64,000 bases of DNA from assembly GCA_964242415.1 (NCBI GenBank), contig CAXTAT010000024.1:1-64000 (forward strand). Reading direction: 5' to 3'. The position numbers and the translations under genes were made by a program. A model generated the notes under the pieces. The model did not search any database. It saw only the letters and a list, made by a program, of their open reading frames with translations, and was not told where the DNA came from. This DNA comes from DASWOJ01 sp964242415 (GTDB lineage Bacteria; Pseudomonadota; Alphaproteobacteria; Acetobacterales; Acetobacteraceae). Shown in pieces: positions 34,007 to 43,510 of the stretch. Position 1 is the first letter of the stretch; each line of letters begins with the position of its first letter.

Positions 34007-35140
34007 GTGGAGCGCCGGCAGCACAACCTCGGCCTGGACCTGGTCCGCTCCGCCGCCATCCTGCTGGTCCTGTTCAGCCACACGGCGGAGTGGTGGATGG
34101 GCGCCAGCCGCGCCACCGAGATCAGCTCCGCCTATATCGGCCGCATCGGCGTGGAGATCTTTTTCTCGCTCAGCGGGTTCCTGATCGGCGGCATCCTGCT
34201 GCGCGCCATCGACGACGGCTTCGATGGCCCGGCACTGCGGCGGTTCTGGAGCCGGCGGTGGATGCGGACCCTGCCGGCATACTGGGTGGTGATGGGCCTG
34301 CTGGAGTGGCACTTCGGCGTGCTGGACTGGCGCAGCCTGCTGTTCCTGCAGAACTTCGTCCCGCGCGCCGGATGGACGCCGCTGACCCTGCACACCTGGT
34401 CGCTGGCGCTGGAGGAGTGGTTCTACCTGTTCGTGCCGCTGCTGCTGATGGCGGCGCTGGCGCTGCTGCGGCGGCGGGAGCGGTGGGCGCCGCCGCTGGT
34501 ATGCGTGGCATTGATCGTGGCCTGCACGGTGGGCCGGGGCGCCGCCGGGCTATCGCCGCACCCGTTCTGGGGGCCGGAGCCGCCGATCAACCCGGTGCTG
34601 CGGCTGGATTGCGCGGCCTGGGGCCTGCTGGCGGCCTGGCTGGTGCGGCGCCGCCCGGTGCCGGCGATGGCGGCCTGGGGACTGCTTGGGGTCGGCGGGG
34701 TGATGCTGCTGGTGCTCGGCTGGGTATGGGCCGGGGTGTTCGCGCCGGAGCGGCTAATCCCCTGGGGGTTCTACGTGTGGGGTTCAGCCTGGGCGCCGCT
34801 GCACACGACGCTGGAGGAGGCGGCGGCGGCCTGCATCGTGTTGGGCCTGCACCGCCTGCTGCCGCGGGGCGAGGGGCCGTTGGCCTGGGCTGCCGGCACC
34901 GTGGCGGCGCTGTCCTATGCGTTGTACCTGGTCCACGTTCCCGTCCTGTATCTCAGCCGCACGACGGGACTGGACGATGCCATCCGCTGGGGGCCGCGCC
35001 TGGCCATGGCGGGGCTAGTGCTGGCGGCTGCGCTGGCGCTGCGCCTGCTGGTGGAACTGCCGGCACTGGCGATCCGCGACCGCCTGGTGCCCGACCGGCG
35101 AGGGGTTCCGCCCATCGACCGCCGCACCAAGGCTGCATAG
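34007..35140 (+). CDS. Acyltransferase family 3 (OafA/YrhL-like) membrane protein
   Basis: This 377-residue integral-membrane acyltransferase has about ten predicted helices. It starts NLGLDLVRSAAILLVLFSHT with the catalytic His, followed by GRIGVEIFFSLSGFLIGGIL, RRWMRTLPAYWVVM and HTWSLALEEWFYLFVPLL, all hallmark regions of acyltransferase-3 proteins that O-acylate LPS, peptidoglycan or exopolysaccharide. The last helices (LSYALYLVHVPVLYLSR) are also typical. The start is the GTG at 34007, seven bases after gltX; a longer frame begins inside gltX. The acceptor glycan is unknown. Confidence 0.88.
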   Translation: MERRQHNLGLDLVRSAAILLVLFSHTAEWWMGASRATEISSAYIGRIGVEIFFSLSGFLIGGILLRAIDDGFDGPALRRFWSRRWMRTLPAYWVVMGLLEWHFGVLDWRSLLFLQNFVPRAGWTPLTLHTWSLALEEWFYLFVPLLLMAALALLRRRERWAPPLVCVALIVACTVGRGAAGLSPHPFWGPEPPINPVLRLDCAAWGLLAAWLVRRRPVPAMAAWGLLGVGGVMLLVLGWVWAGVFAPERLIPWGFYVWGSAWAPLHTTLEEAAAACIVLGLHRLLPRGEGPLAWAAGTVAALSYALYLVHVPVLYLSRTTGLDDAIRWGPRLAMAGLVLAAALALRLLVELPALAIRDRLVPDRRGVPPIDRRTKAA

Positions 35141-35178
35141 GTTCGTCAGCCCGGCTCCACTGCTGCGGCCCGGCTGCA

Positions 35179-36603
35179 CTACCGCAGGTAATAGGTTGCG
35201 ACGGCCTGGACAGGAATGGCGACGGCACCGATCACGGCCGCGAGGACAACTGGTGCGCACGCGGCGGCCCCGGCCGCAGCGCCCCAGCGCACCGGCACGC
35301 CCGGCATCGCAAATGCCAGGAACGGCAGCAGCGGGATGAAGTAGCGGCCCTGGACGCCCGCAATCTCGTCGGCGCCGATCTGGGACCAAGTGAGATACTG
35401 GCTGACATAGGTGGCGAACACCGCCGCAGCGATGCACGTAGCACCCCATAGCGCACCCCATGCTCTGCCCGGTCGTCCCAAGGACGGTGCTGCGGCGAGC
35501 AGCGCGCCAACGGCCACGGCCAGTGCAACATACCAGATGGGATAGAGCAGGTCCGGCAGCAGCAGGTCGAGTTGGCCCAGCACGCCGACCATCTCCCGCA
35601 GGCGCACCCCTGGCTCGGCCGCCATCGCCCGCCACGGCAGGATGAACAGCAGCGCCGGCCGGTGCAGCAAGGTTTGAACCTGCAGCGCCGGGTCGGTCAC
35701 GACGAAGCTGGCCGCCGGTCCCGGCCAGAGCGGGCCGCTGGCGTAGGGCGCCGGCAGCGGAAACGGCACCGCCGCCAGCCGGCGCGCCAGAAGGAACCAT
35801 CCCACGCCCGGCAACCCCGCCAACGCGGCAGCCAGAACGCGCGTCCGCCTCCGTGCAGCAGTCAGCAGCAGCAGCCCGGCCAGCGGCAGGTAGGCCGGCT
35901 TGGCAGCAATGACCGGCGCCAGCGCCAATGCCGCCATCCAAGTAGGGGCTGCCATCGAGGCCGGCACCGCCCCAGCTCGGGTCAGCAAGGCCGCCGCCAG
36001 CACGGCGACGCCGATCAGCACGCCATCCTGGTTCACCGAGCCAGCCAAGTAGAGGCTCATCGGCAGCAGCAGCGCGGCAAGCAGCAGCGCATGGGCACGC
36101 CGGGCCACCAGCAGGGCGGCGGCACCGGCAACGGCATAGGCCAGGACGCTGCACAGCCGCGCGGCATGGATCGACCGCCACGGTGTCCAGCCCGCCCGAT
36201 GCGCCATCCACAGCCCTGCCGCGGCAGGCAGGTAAAGAACGGGCGGGTAACTCGCGGTATTGATCGCGCTGACGTAGCGCGGACGCGGCATCCAGGCCCA
36301 GGCGTCCGCGACCTCGATGCCCGCCCGCGTCAGGCCCCGGCCCTGCGATCCCCCCGTCGGGCCAAAGCTCCACGTGGAGAAGATCAGCCCCTGATTGGCG
36401 GTCACCCCGGCATCCGCCACCGGCCGTCCCGCAACCTCGCGGTCTGGCCCGCGCCGCCCGATCAGGTTGCCGTGCGTGACGCTGTCCGCCCGGGCGATGT
36501 GCGCCGGCTCGTCCGGCACCTCGCCGAACGGGACCAGCAACGCATCAAGCCCGGCGGACACCACCGCCAGCAACAGGAACGATGCCGCCAGCAGCCGCCG
36601 CAC
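35179..36603 (-). CDS. DUF2142 multi-pass membrane protein
   Basis: This 474-residue membrane protein of the DUF2142 type is probably related to GT-C glycosyltransferases. It has FGEVPDEPAHIARADSV in the first periplasmic loop with the acidic pair expected in GT-C folds, SYPPVLYLPAAAGLW, many hydrophobic spans such as VAVLAAALLTRAG and LLLPMSLYLAGSVNQDG, and the late GVQGRYFIPLLPFL typical of DUF2142. The start is taken as the GTG at 36603, preceded by a strong GGAGGT, five bases after the xth stop; an ATG at 36639 would overlap xth. A glycan or polyprenyl-sugar role is inferred. Confidence 0.82.
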   Translation of the reverse strand: MRRLLAASFLLLAVVSAGLDALLVPFGEVPDEPAHIARADSVTHGNLIGRRGPDREVAGRPVADAGVTANQGLIFSTWSFGPTGGSQGRGLTRAGIEVADAWAWMPRPRYVSAINTASYPPVLYLPAAAGLWMAHRAGWTPWRSIHAARLCSVLAYAVAGAAALLVARRAHALLLAALLLPMSLYLAGSVNQDGVLIGVAVLAAALLTRAGAVPASMAAPTWMAALALAPVIAAKPAYLPLAGLLLLTAARRRTRVLAAALAGLPGVGWFLLARRLAAVPFPLPAPYASGPLWPGPAASFVVTDPALQVQTLLHRPALLFILPWRAMAAEPGVRLREMVGVLGQLDLLLPDLLYPIWYVALAVAVGALLAAAPSLGRPGRAWGALWGATCIAAAVFATYVSQYLTWSQIGADEIAGVQGRYFIPLLPFLAFAMPGVPVRWGAAAGAAACAPVVLAAVIGAVAIPVQAVATYYLR

Positions 36604-36607
36604 CGGC

Positions 36608-37411
36608 CTAGACCTCCACCTCCACGCACACCGGCACATGATCGGAGGACCGTTCCCAATCCCGCGCCGCCGTCAGCACCGTGCTGCCGCGCAGGCCGGG
36701 CGCCAGGTCGTGCGACACCCACACATGATCCAGCCGCCGCCCGCGGTTCGCCACGCGCCAGTCGCGGTTGCGATAGGACCACCAGGTATACAGCTTCTGG
36801 TCATGCGGCACGAAGCGCCGCATCGCGTCCACCCATCCGGTGCCCATCCAGGCGTCCATGGCCGCGACCTCGACCGGCGTGTGGCTCACCACGTCCAGCA
36901 GTTGCCTATGGCTCCAGACGTCGTGCTCCAGCGGCGCGATGTTCAGGTCGCCGACCAGGATGCTGCGGCCCGGCGGCCGGGCGGCAAAGTGCCGCGTGAC
37001 CTCGCCGAGGAACGCCAGCTTATGCGCGAATTTCGGGTTTTCCGCCGGGTCCGGCACGTCGCCGTCGGCCGGCACGTAAAAATCGTGCAGCCCCACTGCG
37101 CCGCCGGGCGTGTCCAGGGTCACCGCCAGGTGGCGGCAATCGCCCTTCTCGCACCAGTCCGGCGAGGCATCGTCCAGCCGCAGCGGCAGGCGCGACAGGA
37201 TGGCGACGCCGTTGTAGCCCTTCATGCCGCGGCGGGCGACATGCGGGAAGCCGAGCGCCGCGGGCGCCGCATCGGGGAACAGCTCGTCGGGCACCTTGGT
37301 CTCCTGCAGGCAGACGACATCGGGCCGCAGCTCCGCCACCAGCCGTTCCAGCAGCGACAGGCGCAGGCGCAACGAGTTGATGTTCCAGGTGGCGATGCGG
37401 AGCGCAGTCAT
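36608..37411 (-). CDS. xth: Exodeoxyribonuclease III
   Basis: This 267-residue AP endonuclease / 3'-5' exonuclease of the EEP fold is used in base-excision repair. Active-site residues are visible: N10 (ATWNINSLR), E37 (CLQETK), the VGDLNIAP Asp/Asn pair, RRLDHVWVS and the final SSDHVPVCVE His. Insert segments (KGYNGVAILSR, FYVPADGD) are as in other Xth proteins. The start is the ATG at 37411; another in-frame ATG lies twelve bases upstream. It runs ahead of the DUF2142 gene on the reverse strand with five bases between. Confidence 0.95.
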   Translation of the reverse strand: MTALRIATWNINSLRLRLSLLERLVAELRPDVVCLQETKVPDELFPDAAPAALGFPHVARRGMKGYNGVAILSRLPLRLDDASPDWCEKGDCRHLAVTLDTPGGAVGLHDFYVPADGDVPDPAENPKFAHKLAFLGEVTRHFAARPPGRSILVGDLNIAPLEHDVWSHRQLLDVVSHTPVEVAAMDAWMGTGWVDAMRRFVPHDQKLYTWWSYRNRDWRVANRGRRLDHVWVSHDLAPGLRGSTVLTAARDWERSSDHVPVCVEVEV

Positions 37412-37461
37412 GCCGCCCGGCATGGCCCGGCACGCCGCCAGTGGCAAGAAGAACGTTCTGC

Positions 37462-37626
37462 CTGCTCCCTCTCCCTCCGGGCTTGGGCCGTGAAACGGAC
37501 CAAGGCCGGGGTGAGGGAAGCCGCAAGGGCCAAGCTCCCCGACCAAGAAACGAAACCCACCCCCAACCCGGCAGAATTTCGTCGTTGCCGCCTCCTCACC
37601 CCAGCCCTCTCCGAGGGAGCAGGCGG
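37462..37626. repeat. Family R inverted pair (R9/R10), R9 with a replaced hairpin tip
   Basis: R9 (37462-37519) begins as the standard CTCCCTCCGGG but the AGAGG of the stem is replaced by a 23-base palindromic segment (37481-37503, 9 of 10 arm bases paired) before GCCGGGGTGAGGG resumes. R10 (37588-37626) is an inverted copy with a shortened hairpin. The pair lies between divergent xth and the binding-protein gene. Confidence 0.75.
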
Positions 37627-37685
37627 CCACCTTGATCCCCAGGCGGTTTGCGCTACGGTCCCGCGCAACGACCGGGGGAACGACC

Positions 37686-38819
37686 ATGAACCGCAGGACC
37701 TTGCTTGCCGCCGCCATGCTCGCCGCCGCCCCGGCGCTCGCGCAGCCGGCCTTCGCGCAGCCGACCGGCCCCGTCCAGGTCGGCGCCATCGAAATCCTGA
37801 CCGGCCCCAACGCCGCCTATGGTGCCGCCATCCGCTCCGGTCTGGACCTGGCGCTGGACGAGATCAACACCAAGGGCGTGCTCGGCGGCCGCAAGATCAA
37901 CCTCACCATCGAGGACAGCGCCGGCAGCAAGGACCAGGCGATCAACGCCGCCCGCAAGCTGATCGGCCGCGACAAGGTGGTGGCGATCATCGGCCCCACC
38001 CTGTCCAACGAGATGTTCGCCGCCGGCCCCGTCGCCAACGACCGCCGGATCCCCATCATCGGCACCAGCACGACCGCGGTCGGCATCACCGGCATCGGCC
38101 CCTACGTGTTCCGCACCAGCCTGCCCGAGAGCGACGTGATCCCCGTCACCCTGGCCCGCGCCAAGGCCCGCGGCGTGAAGACCATCGCCCTGCTGTATGC
38201 AAACGACGACGCGTTCAGCAAGTCCGGCTTCGACACCATGAAGGCGGCGGCGGAGCAGGCCGGGCTGAACATCGTCGCCATCGAGAGCTTCGGCAGCAAG
38301 GACACCGACTTCAGCGCGCAACTCACTAAGATTAAAGCATTACGTCCCGACGCCATCGGCATCTCCGCCCTGGTGGAGCCGGTGTCGGGCGTGCTGCTGC
38401 AGGCCCGTCAACTGGGCTTCGGTCCCGACACGCTGTTCATCGGCGGCAACGGCAGCAACTCGCCGAAGTTGGGGGAGATCGCGGGCACCGCGGCGGACGG
38501 TCTGATCGTCGGCAGCCCGTGGTTCGTGGGCAAGCCGGACCCGGTCAACCAGGCGTTTGTCACCAAGTTCAAGGCAAAGTACGGCCACGACCCCGACCAG
38601 TTCGCCGCCCAGGCCTACGACTGCATGTTCATCCTGGCCGATGCCATCGACCGCGCCGGGGCGGCAGAGCCGGAGAAGATCAAGGATGCCCTGCAGGCCG
38701 CCAAGCACGACGGCGTCATGGGTCCCTTCACCTTCACCGCCGGCCGCGACCCAGCCAGCACGGAGGGCGTGGTGGTGCTGGCCGTCCAGGGCGGCAAGTT
38801 CGGGGTTGCGGCGCAGTAG
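37686..38819 (+). CDS. livK: Periplasmic substrate-binding protein of a branched-chain amino-acid-type ABC transporter
   Basis: This 377-residue type I periplasmic binding protein has a signal peptide (MNRRTLLAAAMLAAAPALAQ) and then the LivK/LivJ-like pattern: VQVGAIEILTGPNAAYGAAI, GLDLALDEINTKGVLGGRKI, ARKLIGRDKVVAIIGPTLSN, IGPYVFRTSLPESD and DPDQFAAQAYDCMFILADAI. It captures a ligand, which could be an amino acid, amide or aromatic acid, for a HAAT-family importer. The matching permease and ATPase genes livHMGF lie 5 kb downstream, separated by the large reverse-strand glycosyltransferase gene. ATG at 37686. Confidence 0.88.
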   Translation: MNRRTLLAAAMLAAAPALAQPAFAQPTGPVQVGAIEILTGPNAAYGAAIRSGLDLALDEINTKGVLGGRKINLTIEDSAGSKDQAINAARKLIGRDKVVAIIGPTLSNEMFAAGPVANDRRIPIIGTSTTAVGITGIGPYVFRTSLPESDVIPVTLARAKARGVKTIALLYANDDAFSKSGFDTMKAAAEQAGLNIVAIESFGSKDTDFSAQLTKIKALRPDAIGISALVEPVSGVLLQARQLGFGPDTLFIGGNGSNSPKLGEIAGTAADGLIVGSPWFVGKPDPVNQAFVTKFKAKYGHDPDQFAAQAYDCMFILADAIDRAGAAEPEKIKDALQAAKHDGVMGPFTFTAGRDPASTEGVVVLAVQGGKFGVAAQ

Positions 38820-38904
38820 CGGCGGCCAGGCCGCGGATGTTCCACCCGAAAGATCGGGCTTCAAAAATCGGCCCGTGCCGCGCCCTGGACGGATGGGAAG
38901 CCGC

Positions 38905-41900
38905 TCAATGCCGCAACGGACGCCGTCCGAGATACTCGAACCCGGCCGCAACCGCCTCCTGCGACCCCTGCGAGAGCTGGGCGAAGTCCCGCCAGGCCCG
39001 ATGGTTCCGTGAGGCCGGATTGGTCCAAAACTCGGCAAAACGCCCGATCGGCTCGGCGGCAAACAGCCGTGCGGCCTTGCTCCCGGCATCGCGCTGCAAC
39101 GCCGCCTGGCACTCATGCACCATCCACGCCAGCGCATAGCTCGGATTGAAGTTGTCGGAGACGTGCAACTGCTCCGTCTCGAAGGCGGAGAACCACTCCG
39201 CCACGCCGAAGCGCGTGGCATTGAAGAAGTGATAGGGCGCCTCGTGCTGCGGCTGGAGGAACGCGGTCCGGATCAGCACCCGCCCCCCCGGCTTCAGCAC
39301 GCGGCGGATTTCGGCGGCGGCCCTGGCCGGGTCCCGGTAGTGCTCGAACGCGTTCATGGCGATCACCACCTCGAACGCCTCGTCGATGAACGGCAGGGCA
39401 TGGCTGTCCGCAACCAGGTCGGTATGGCCGAAGATGGCAGCCTCCGCCTCCACCACGTTGTCGAACCGTTCGGCCGTGCCGCCCGCACTCAGGTTGAGCA
39501 CCAGCCCCTTGGCGCCACGGATCAGGGCCATGGCGGAGTCCGGCACCTCGTTGCTCAGGTGGGTGTGTTGCGCCACCGTTTCCGGTGCCATGCCGGGGAA
39601 CAGGATGGGGCGCCCGGCCTTGATCGGCCAGACGCGGCTGCCATCCTCGGACTGCAGCCCGCCACCTGAAAGCCGCAGCCGCAGCCCGGTCTCCGGACAG
39701 CGCAGGATCGGCAGCAGGCGCTCCAATCCGGCCAAGGTGGCGACCGGTGCGGCGGCCGGTGCGCCGACCGGCGCCTTCTCCACGGGGCGCGCGACGGCAA
39801 CCCAGGGATGCCGCCGCTCGATCTCCGCGATCACGCGATGCTTCACGTCCCACACGTCGGTGACCTGGGCGAGCATGGAGGCCGCATGCACGCGGTAATC
39901 GGCCAGCGGCGGGCCGCCCAGCGCGACGCCGAACAGCCCGGCCTCCGCCACCGAACACCAGAAATCGTAGTCCTCCCATCCGAGGCGCATCCCCGCATAG
40001 CCGCCTGCCGCACTCCAGGCGCTTCTGGAAATCAGCGCCATGGCGTCGATGTAATTGCCGCCGACGAACCGGCTGGGCTCGTATGGCGCCGCGCCGATCT
40101 GCCCATTGCGTCCGCCGAACTCCTGGATCACCGGATAGGCAAACGCAGCCCCCGACCGGCGGGCCGCAGCCAGGAGCGCCTCGCAGCACCCCGGCCGCAG
40201 CAGGTTGTCAGCATCGAGCGGCAGGACATACGGCGTCTCGGCCACCGAGAACGCGGCATTGCGCGTGAAGCCCAGCCCGGCATTCGCATGGTTGCGGATC
40301 ACCACCAGGCAGTTGAACCGCTCCACGTTCGCCCGCGCCCAGCCGAGCGCCGTCTCCAGCGACCGGTCGGTCGATCCGTCGTCCACGATCACCAGGTCCA
40401 GGTCCTGCAGGGTCTGCGCGCGCACCGACTCCAGCGTCTCGACCACCGTATGGGCATAATTGAACAGCGGTATGGCAACGGTGACCTCGGACGGGCGCAG
40501 CCGGTCGGAGCTGAACACCACCTCTCCGCCTGGGACGGTCGGCCCTGGGTGTGCCTTGCCGGACCGCTGGCCCAGCTCCAGCACGAAGGCGTCAGCCGCG
40601 GCCGGACCTCCCTGCCACTCCGCCAGCACGCGCCGCATCAACTGCACGCGCCGGTCGGGGCCATAGGTCCACAGCACGTCGTTCAGCGCCGCCTGCGCGA
40701 CCCGGCGGCGCAGCGCCGGGTCATCCAGCAGGCGCATCAGGATCGCCTCCCACTGCGCGGGCGTGCCGGCAAGGAAGCCGTTCGAGCCATGCTGTATCGC
40801 CCGTGCATAGGGACCCACAGGCGATGCGACCGTGCACACCCCGGCAAGCGCACCCTCGAAGTACTTCAGCTCGCTTTTCGCCTCGCAGAATGGGTTGCCA
40901 AGCTGCAGCGGCGCCAGGTTCACGTCGAACCGGGCGATCTCCTCCGGCAGCCGCTGCAGCGGCACAAGGTCGCGCCACTCGATCTGCGCGGCGAACGGCT
41001 CCAGGTCCGGGAACTCATGCAGGTCAACGAGCTTCACGTCGGCATTCGCCTGGAACAGCACCAGCCGGCATTCCGGATGCGCGCGGAGCACGCCCGGCAG
41101 GATCGAGGCGATCTCGGCGAAGTCCCGCTGATGCGTCCGCGAGCCGCTGGCATAGCCCAGGCGCAGCAGCCCGTCCGGCTGGGCCGCCCGGCGTCGCCGC
41201 GCTGCCATCCGGCTGACCCGCATGGTCTCGTCGTCAAATCCGTTCGGCAGGGTGAACCCGGTCTTGCCGAACCGCCGCATGTGCCCGGCCAGCTCGTCCG
41301 TCGAGGCGGAGCAGTAGTCGGCCGCAAGCATCGTGCGCTGCACCAGGGTATAATGCGCCTGCACCGCCGCCTCGGTGACCTTCTGGGAACGGATGCCGTC
41401 GATGATCTCGACGACCCCCAGGGCGGGATCGATCATCAGGTCGTCCACGTCGAACACGATCCGGGCGCCCTTCGCCCGCGCCTCGGCGACGAACGCCGCC
41501 AGCCCGTCCGTCCAGACCGCGCGCCAGATCACCACCAGGTCGAACCGGCCGGCGTCGGCCATGTGGCCGGCGGCCTCGTCCAGCCGCAGCACCGTCACGT
41601 CCGCGCCGACGGCGCTGCACGCGTCGGCGTAGCGCCGCACGCGGTAGATGGTCCCCGGCGTGTCCGGCTCGCCGCTGATATAGCAGATGACGGGCGCCGG
41701 GGCTGCCGTGGGCGCCAAGGCTGCCGTGAGCACCGGGGTCGCCGTGAGCACCGGGGTCGCCGTGGGCGCCGGGGTCGCGGCCGGCGCCTGGTGCGGTGCC
41801 GGCACGACGGGCGCCGGGAGCTGCGGCTGCGCCAACGGGGCGGCAAGACGGAGCGGCCGGCGCAAGTGGTTCAGTTGCGGCGTGAGCACGCGCCAGACGC

Positions 41901-43257
41901 CTTGCAGGGCGTTGCGGGCGGGATGGCGCACCTTGGCAGGCACCCGGGCCAAGCCGGTCCGCAACGGCCTGGTCGCCCGCCATGTGCCCGACGTCAGGAC
42001 CTGCTCCAGCGCGGTCTCCGCGTCCGTGCGGCGCTGCACCTCGACAAGGTAGGCCCTCTCGGCCGCAGCAGCCGCGTCCTGGGCATCGGCGGCCCGGATG
42101 CGCTCGGCGGCCGCCTGCGCCTCCGCCGCGTCAAGCAGCCCGCGCTGCTGCTGGCTGTGATTCAGCGCCGCCAGCCGTTCGCGGCCAGCCTGCACCGCCG
42201 CGTCCTCGGCCCGGCTGCGAGACTCCTCCGCCTGTGCGACCTGCTCCCGGCTGAGCGCCTCAGCCCCTGCCGCCCGTTGCGCCTGCTCCTGCGCCGCGGC
42301 GACCGCCTGTTCCGCCGCGGCCAGATCGGCTTGCACCCGGGCCGCCTCGGTCCCTGCGGACGCTGCCGCGGCCTCGGCCCTGGCCAGCGCCGACCGGACG
42401 TCTTCAAGGCCGGACCGTGCCGCGCCGAGTTCGGCTTCCGCCGCAATCAGCCGGGCCAGCACCGCATCATGCTGCCGGGCGCGCTCCTGGCCCTGCATGC
42501 CCAGCAGCTTCACCTGCGCCTCAAGCACGCAGCGCTCGCCGAGTTGGGCGAACCGCTCGCGGACGGCGCCGATGGCATAGGAATCACGCAGCCCGGTCAG
42601 GGCTGTGACGAGGGGCGGGCACTCTGAACCGACCGCAAGCACGCCCAGGCCGTAGCCGTGCAGGAACTCGAAACCCGCGAACTCCTGCTGCAGCTCGGAC
42701 CAAAGCCGCCACACCCCAAAGCCGTGGTCGCGCACGTTGGTGTCGTGCAACAGCACCACGCCGCGGCTGGACATCTTGCCGCGCCACGACTCGAAATCGT
42801 GCTTCACCTGCTCATAACCGTGCCGGCCATCGATGTGGAGCAGATCGACCGAGCCGTCCGCCACGAGCGGCAGCGCGTCGTCGAACGTGCGGCGCACCAG
42901 GGTCGAGAACGCGCCGAACCGCTCGTCATGATAGGCTCGCAGGCCCGCAAGGACCTCTTCCCCATACAGCCCGGCCTGCTCGTCGCCGGTCCAGGTATCG
43001 ACGGCAAGACACCGGGTCCCAAGGCCCTCCCGTTGCGCAGCGCGGCAGAACGCGGCGTAGGACACGCCGTTATGCGTGCCAAGCTCGACGATGCAGCGCG
43101 GCTCCAGCGCCCGGACCACCCAATGCGCGAACGGCACATGCCCATGCCAGGCGCTCTCGACACCGCCCCGGTCGGAGCGCCAGAACAGGGGATCAAGCTC
43201 CGGCGCCCAGATCGCCTTGAGCAGCACTTCCGCCTGCCCCGTCCATTCAGCGGCCAA
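38905..43257 (-). CDS. 1450-residue multidomain glycosyltransferase/methyltransferase
   Basis: The domains run in this order. Residues 40-220 are a class I SAM-methyltransferase of the cephalosporin-hydroxylase/Methyltransf_24 type (CIVELGTHNGVSY, DLLHIDGRHGYEQ). Residues about 225-420 form a long Ala/Glu/Gln-rich coiled coil. Residues 475-525 are an Ala/Thr/Pro linker with repeated PVLTAT and PTA units. Residues 525-880 are a GT4-like domain (GTIYRVRRYAD, LRLGYASGSRTHQRDF, NPFCEAKSELKYFEGALAG). Residues 920-1150 are a GT2 domain (VAIPLFNYAHTVVETL, LVIVDDGSTDRS, LPLDADNLL). Residues 1175-1225 are a Trm112-like segment, and 1250-1380 a second methyltransferase (VIAMNAFEHYRDPARAA). It probably builds and caps a surface glycan. 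The start appears to be the TTG at 43257. Confidence 0.85.
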   Translation of the reverse strand: MAAEWTGQAEVLLKAIWAPELDPLFWRSDRGGVESAWHGHVPFAHWVVRALEPRCIVELGTHNGVSYAAFCRAAQREGLGTRCLAVDTWTGDEQAGLYGEEVLAGLRAYHDERFGAFSTLVRRTFDDALPLVADGSVDLLHIDGRHGYEQVKHDFESWRGKMSSRGVVLLHDTNVRDHGFGVWRLWSELQQEFAGFEFLHGYGLGVLAVGSECPPLVTALTGLRDSYAIGAVRERFAQLGERCVLEAQVKLLGMQGQERARQHDAVLARLIAAEAELGAARSGLEDVRSALARAEAAAASAGTEAARVQADLAAAEQAVAAAQEQAQRAAGAEALSREQVAQAEESRSRAEDAAVQAGRERLAALNHSQQQRGLLDAAEAQAAAERIRAADAQDAAAAAERAYLVEVQRRTDAETALEQVLTSGTWRATRPLRTGLARVPAKVRHPARNALQGVWRVLTPQLNHLRRPLRLAAPLAQPQLPAPVVPAPHQAPAATPAPTATPVLTATPVLTAALAPTAAPAPVICYISGEPDTPGTIYRVRRYADACSAVGADVTVLRLDEAAGHMADAGRFDLVVIWRAVWTDGLAAFVAEARAKGARIVFDVDDLMIDPALGVVEIIDGIRSQKVTEAAVQAHYTLVQRTMLAADYCSASTDELAGHMRRFGKTGFTLPNGFDDETMRVSRMAARRRRAAQPDGLLRLGYASGSRTHQRDFAEIASILPGVLRAHPECRLVLFQANADVKLVDLHEFPDLEPFAAQIEWRDLVPLQRLPEEIARFDVNLAPLQLGNPFCEAKSELKYFEGALAGVCTVASPVGPYARAIQHGSNGFLAGTPAQWEAILMRLLDDPALRRRVAQAALNDVLWTYGPDRRVQLMRRVLAEWQGGPAAADAFVLELGQRSGKAHPGPTVPGGEVVFSSDRLRPSEVTVAIPLFNYAHTVVETLESVRAQTLQDLDLVIVDDGSTDRSLETALGWARANVERFNCLVVIRNHANAGLGFTRNAAFSVAETPYVLPLDADNLLRPGCCEALLAAARRSGAAFAYPVIQEFGGRNGQIGAAPYEPSRFVGGNYIDAMALISRSAWSAAGGYAGMRLGWEDYDFWCSVAEAGLFGVALGGPPLADYRVHAASMLAQVTDVWDVKHRVIAEIERRHPWVAVARPVEKAPVGAPAAAPVATLAGLERLLPILRCPETGLRLRLSGGGLQSEDGSRVWPIKAGRPILFPGMAPETVAQHTHLSNEVPDSAMALIRGAKGLVLNLSAGGTAERFDNVVEAEAAIFGHTDLVADSHALPFIDEAFEVVIAMNAFEHYRDPARAAAEIRRVLKPGGRVLIRTAFLQPQHEAPYHFFNATRFGVAEWFSAFETEQLHVSDNFNPSYALAWMVHECQAALQRDAGSKAARLFAAEPIGRFAEFWTNPASRNHRAWRDFAQLSQGSQEAVAAGFEYLGRRPLRH

Positions 43258-43450
43258 AATTTGTTCCCGTCCCAGACGCAGGTTCGATCCACGGCATCAA
43301 TGAACGAATTTTAGCCTTTTGTTAAGATCACCGGCGCATTTCTGACGGGCCAGCCTGCCGCCAGGGCGCCTGACGAACGCTTTCGTATGCGATGACACCA
43401 ATGGCTCCTGGCAATGACCGATCTACCTCTCTCCGCCCGTCATGGCCCCT

Positions 43451-43510
43451 CCTGTCATCGCCCCGCCCATCATCGCCCCGCCCGTCATCCCCGCGCCCGT
43501 CATTGCGAGG
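43451..43510 (+). repeat. Four 15-bp tandem repeats
   Basis: The units are CCTGTCATCGCCCCG, CCCATCATCGCCCCG, CCCGTCATCCCCGCG and CCCGTCATTGCGAGG. The last unit is also the start of the family S element, suggesting the array grew from the element's left end. Confidence 0.8.
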
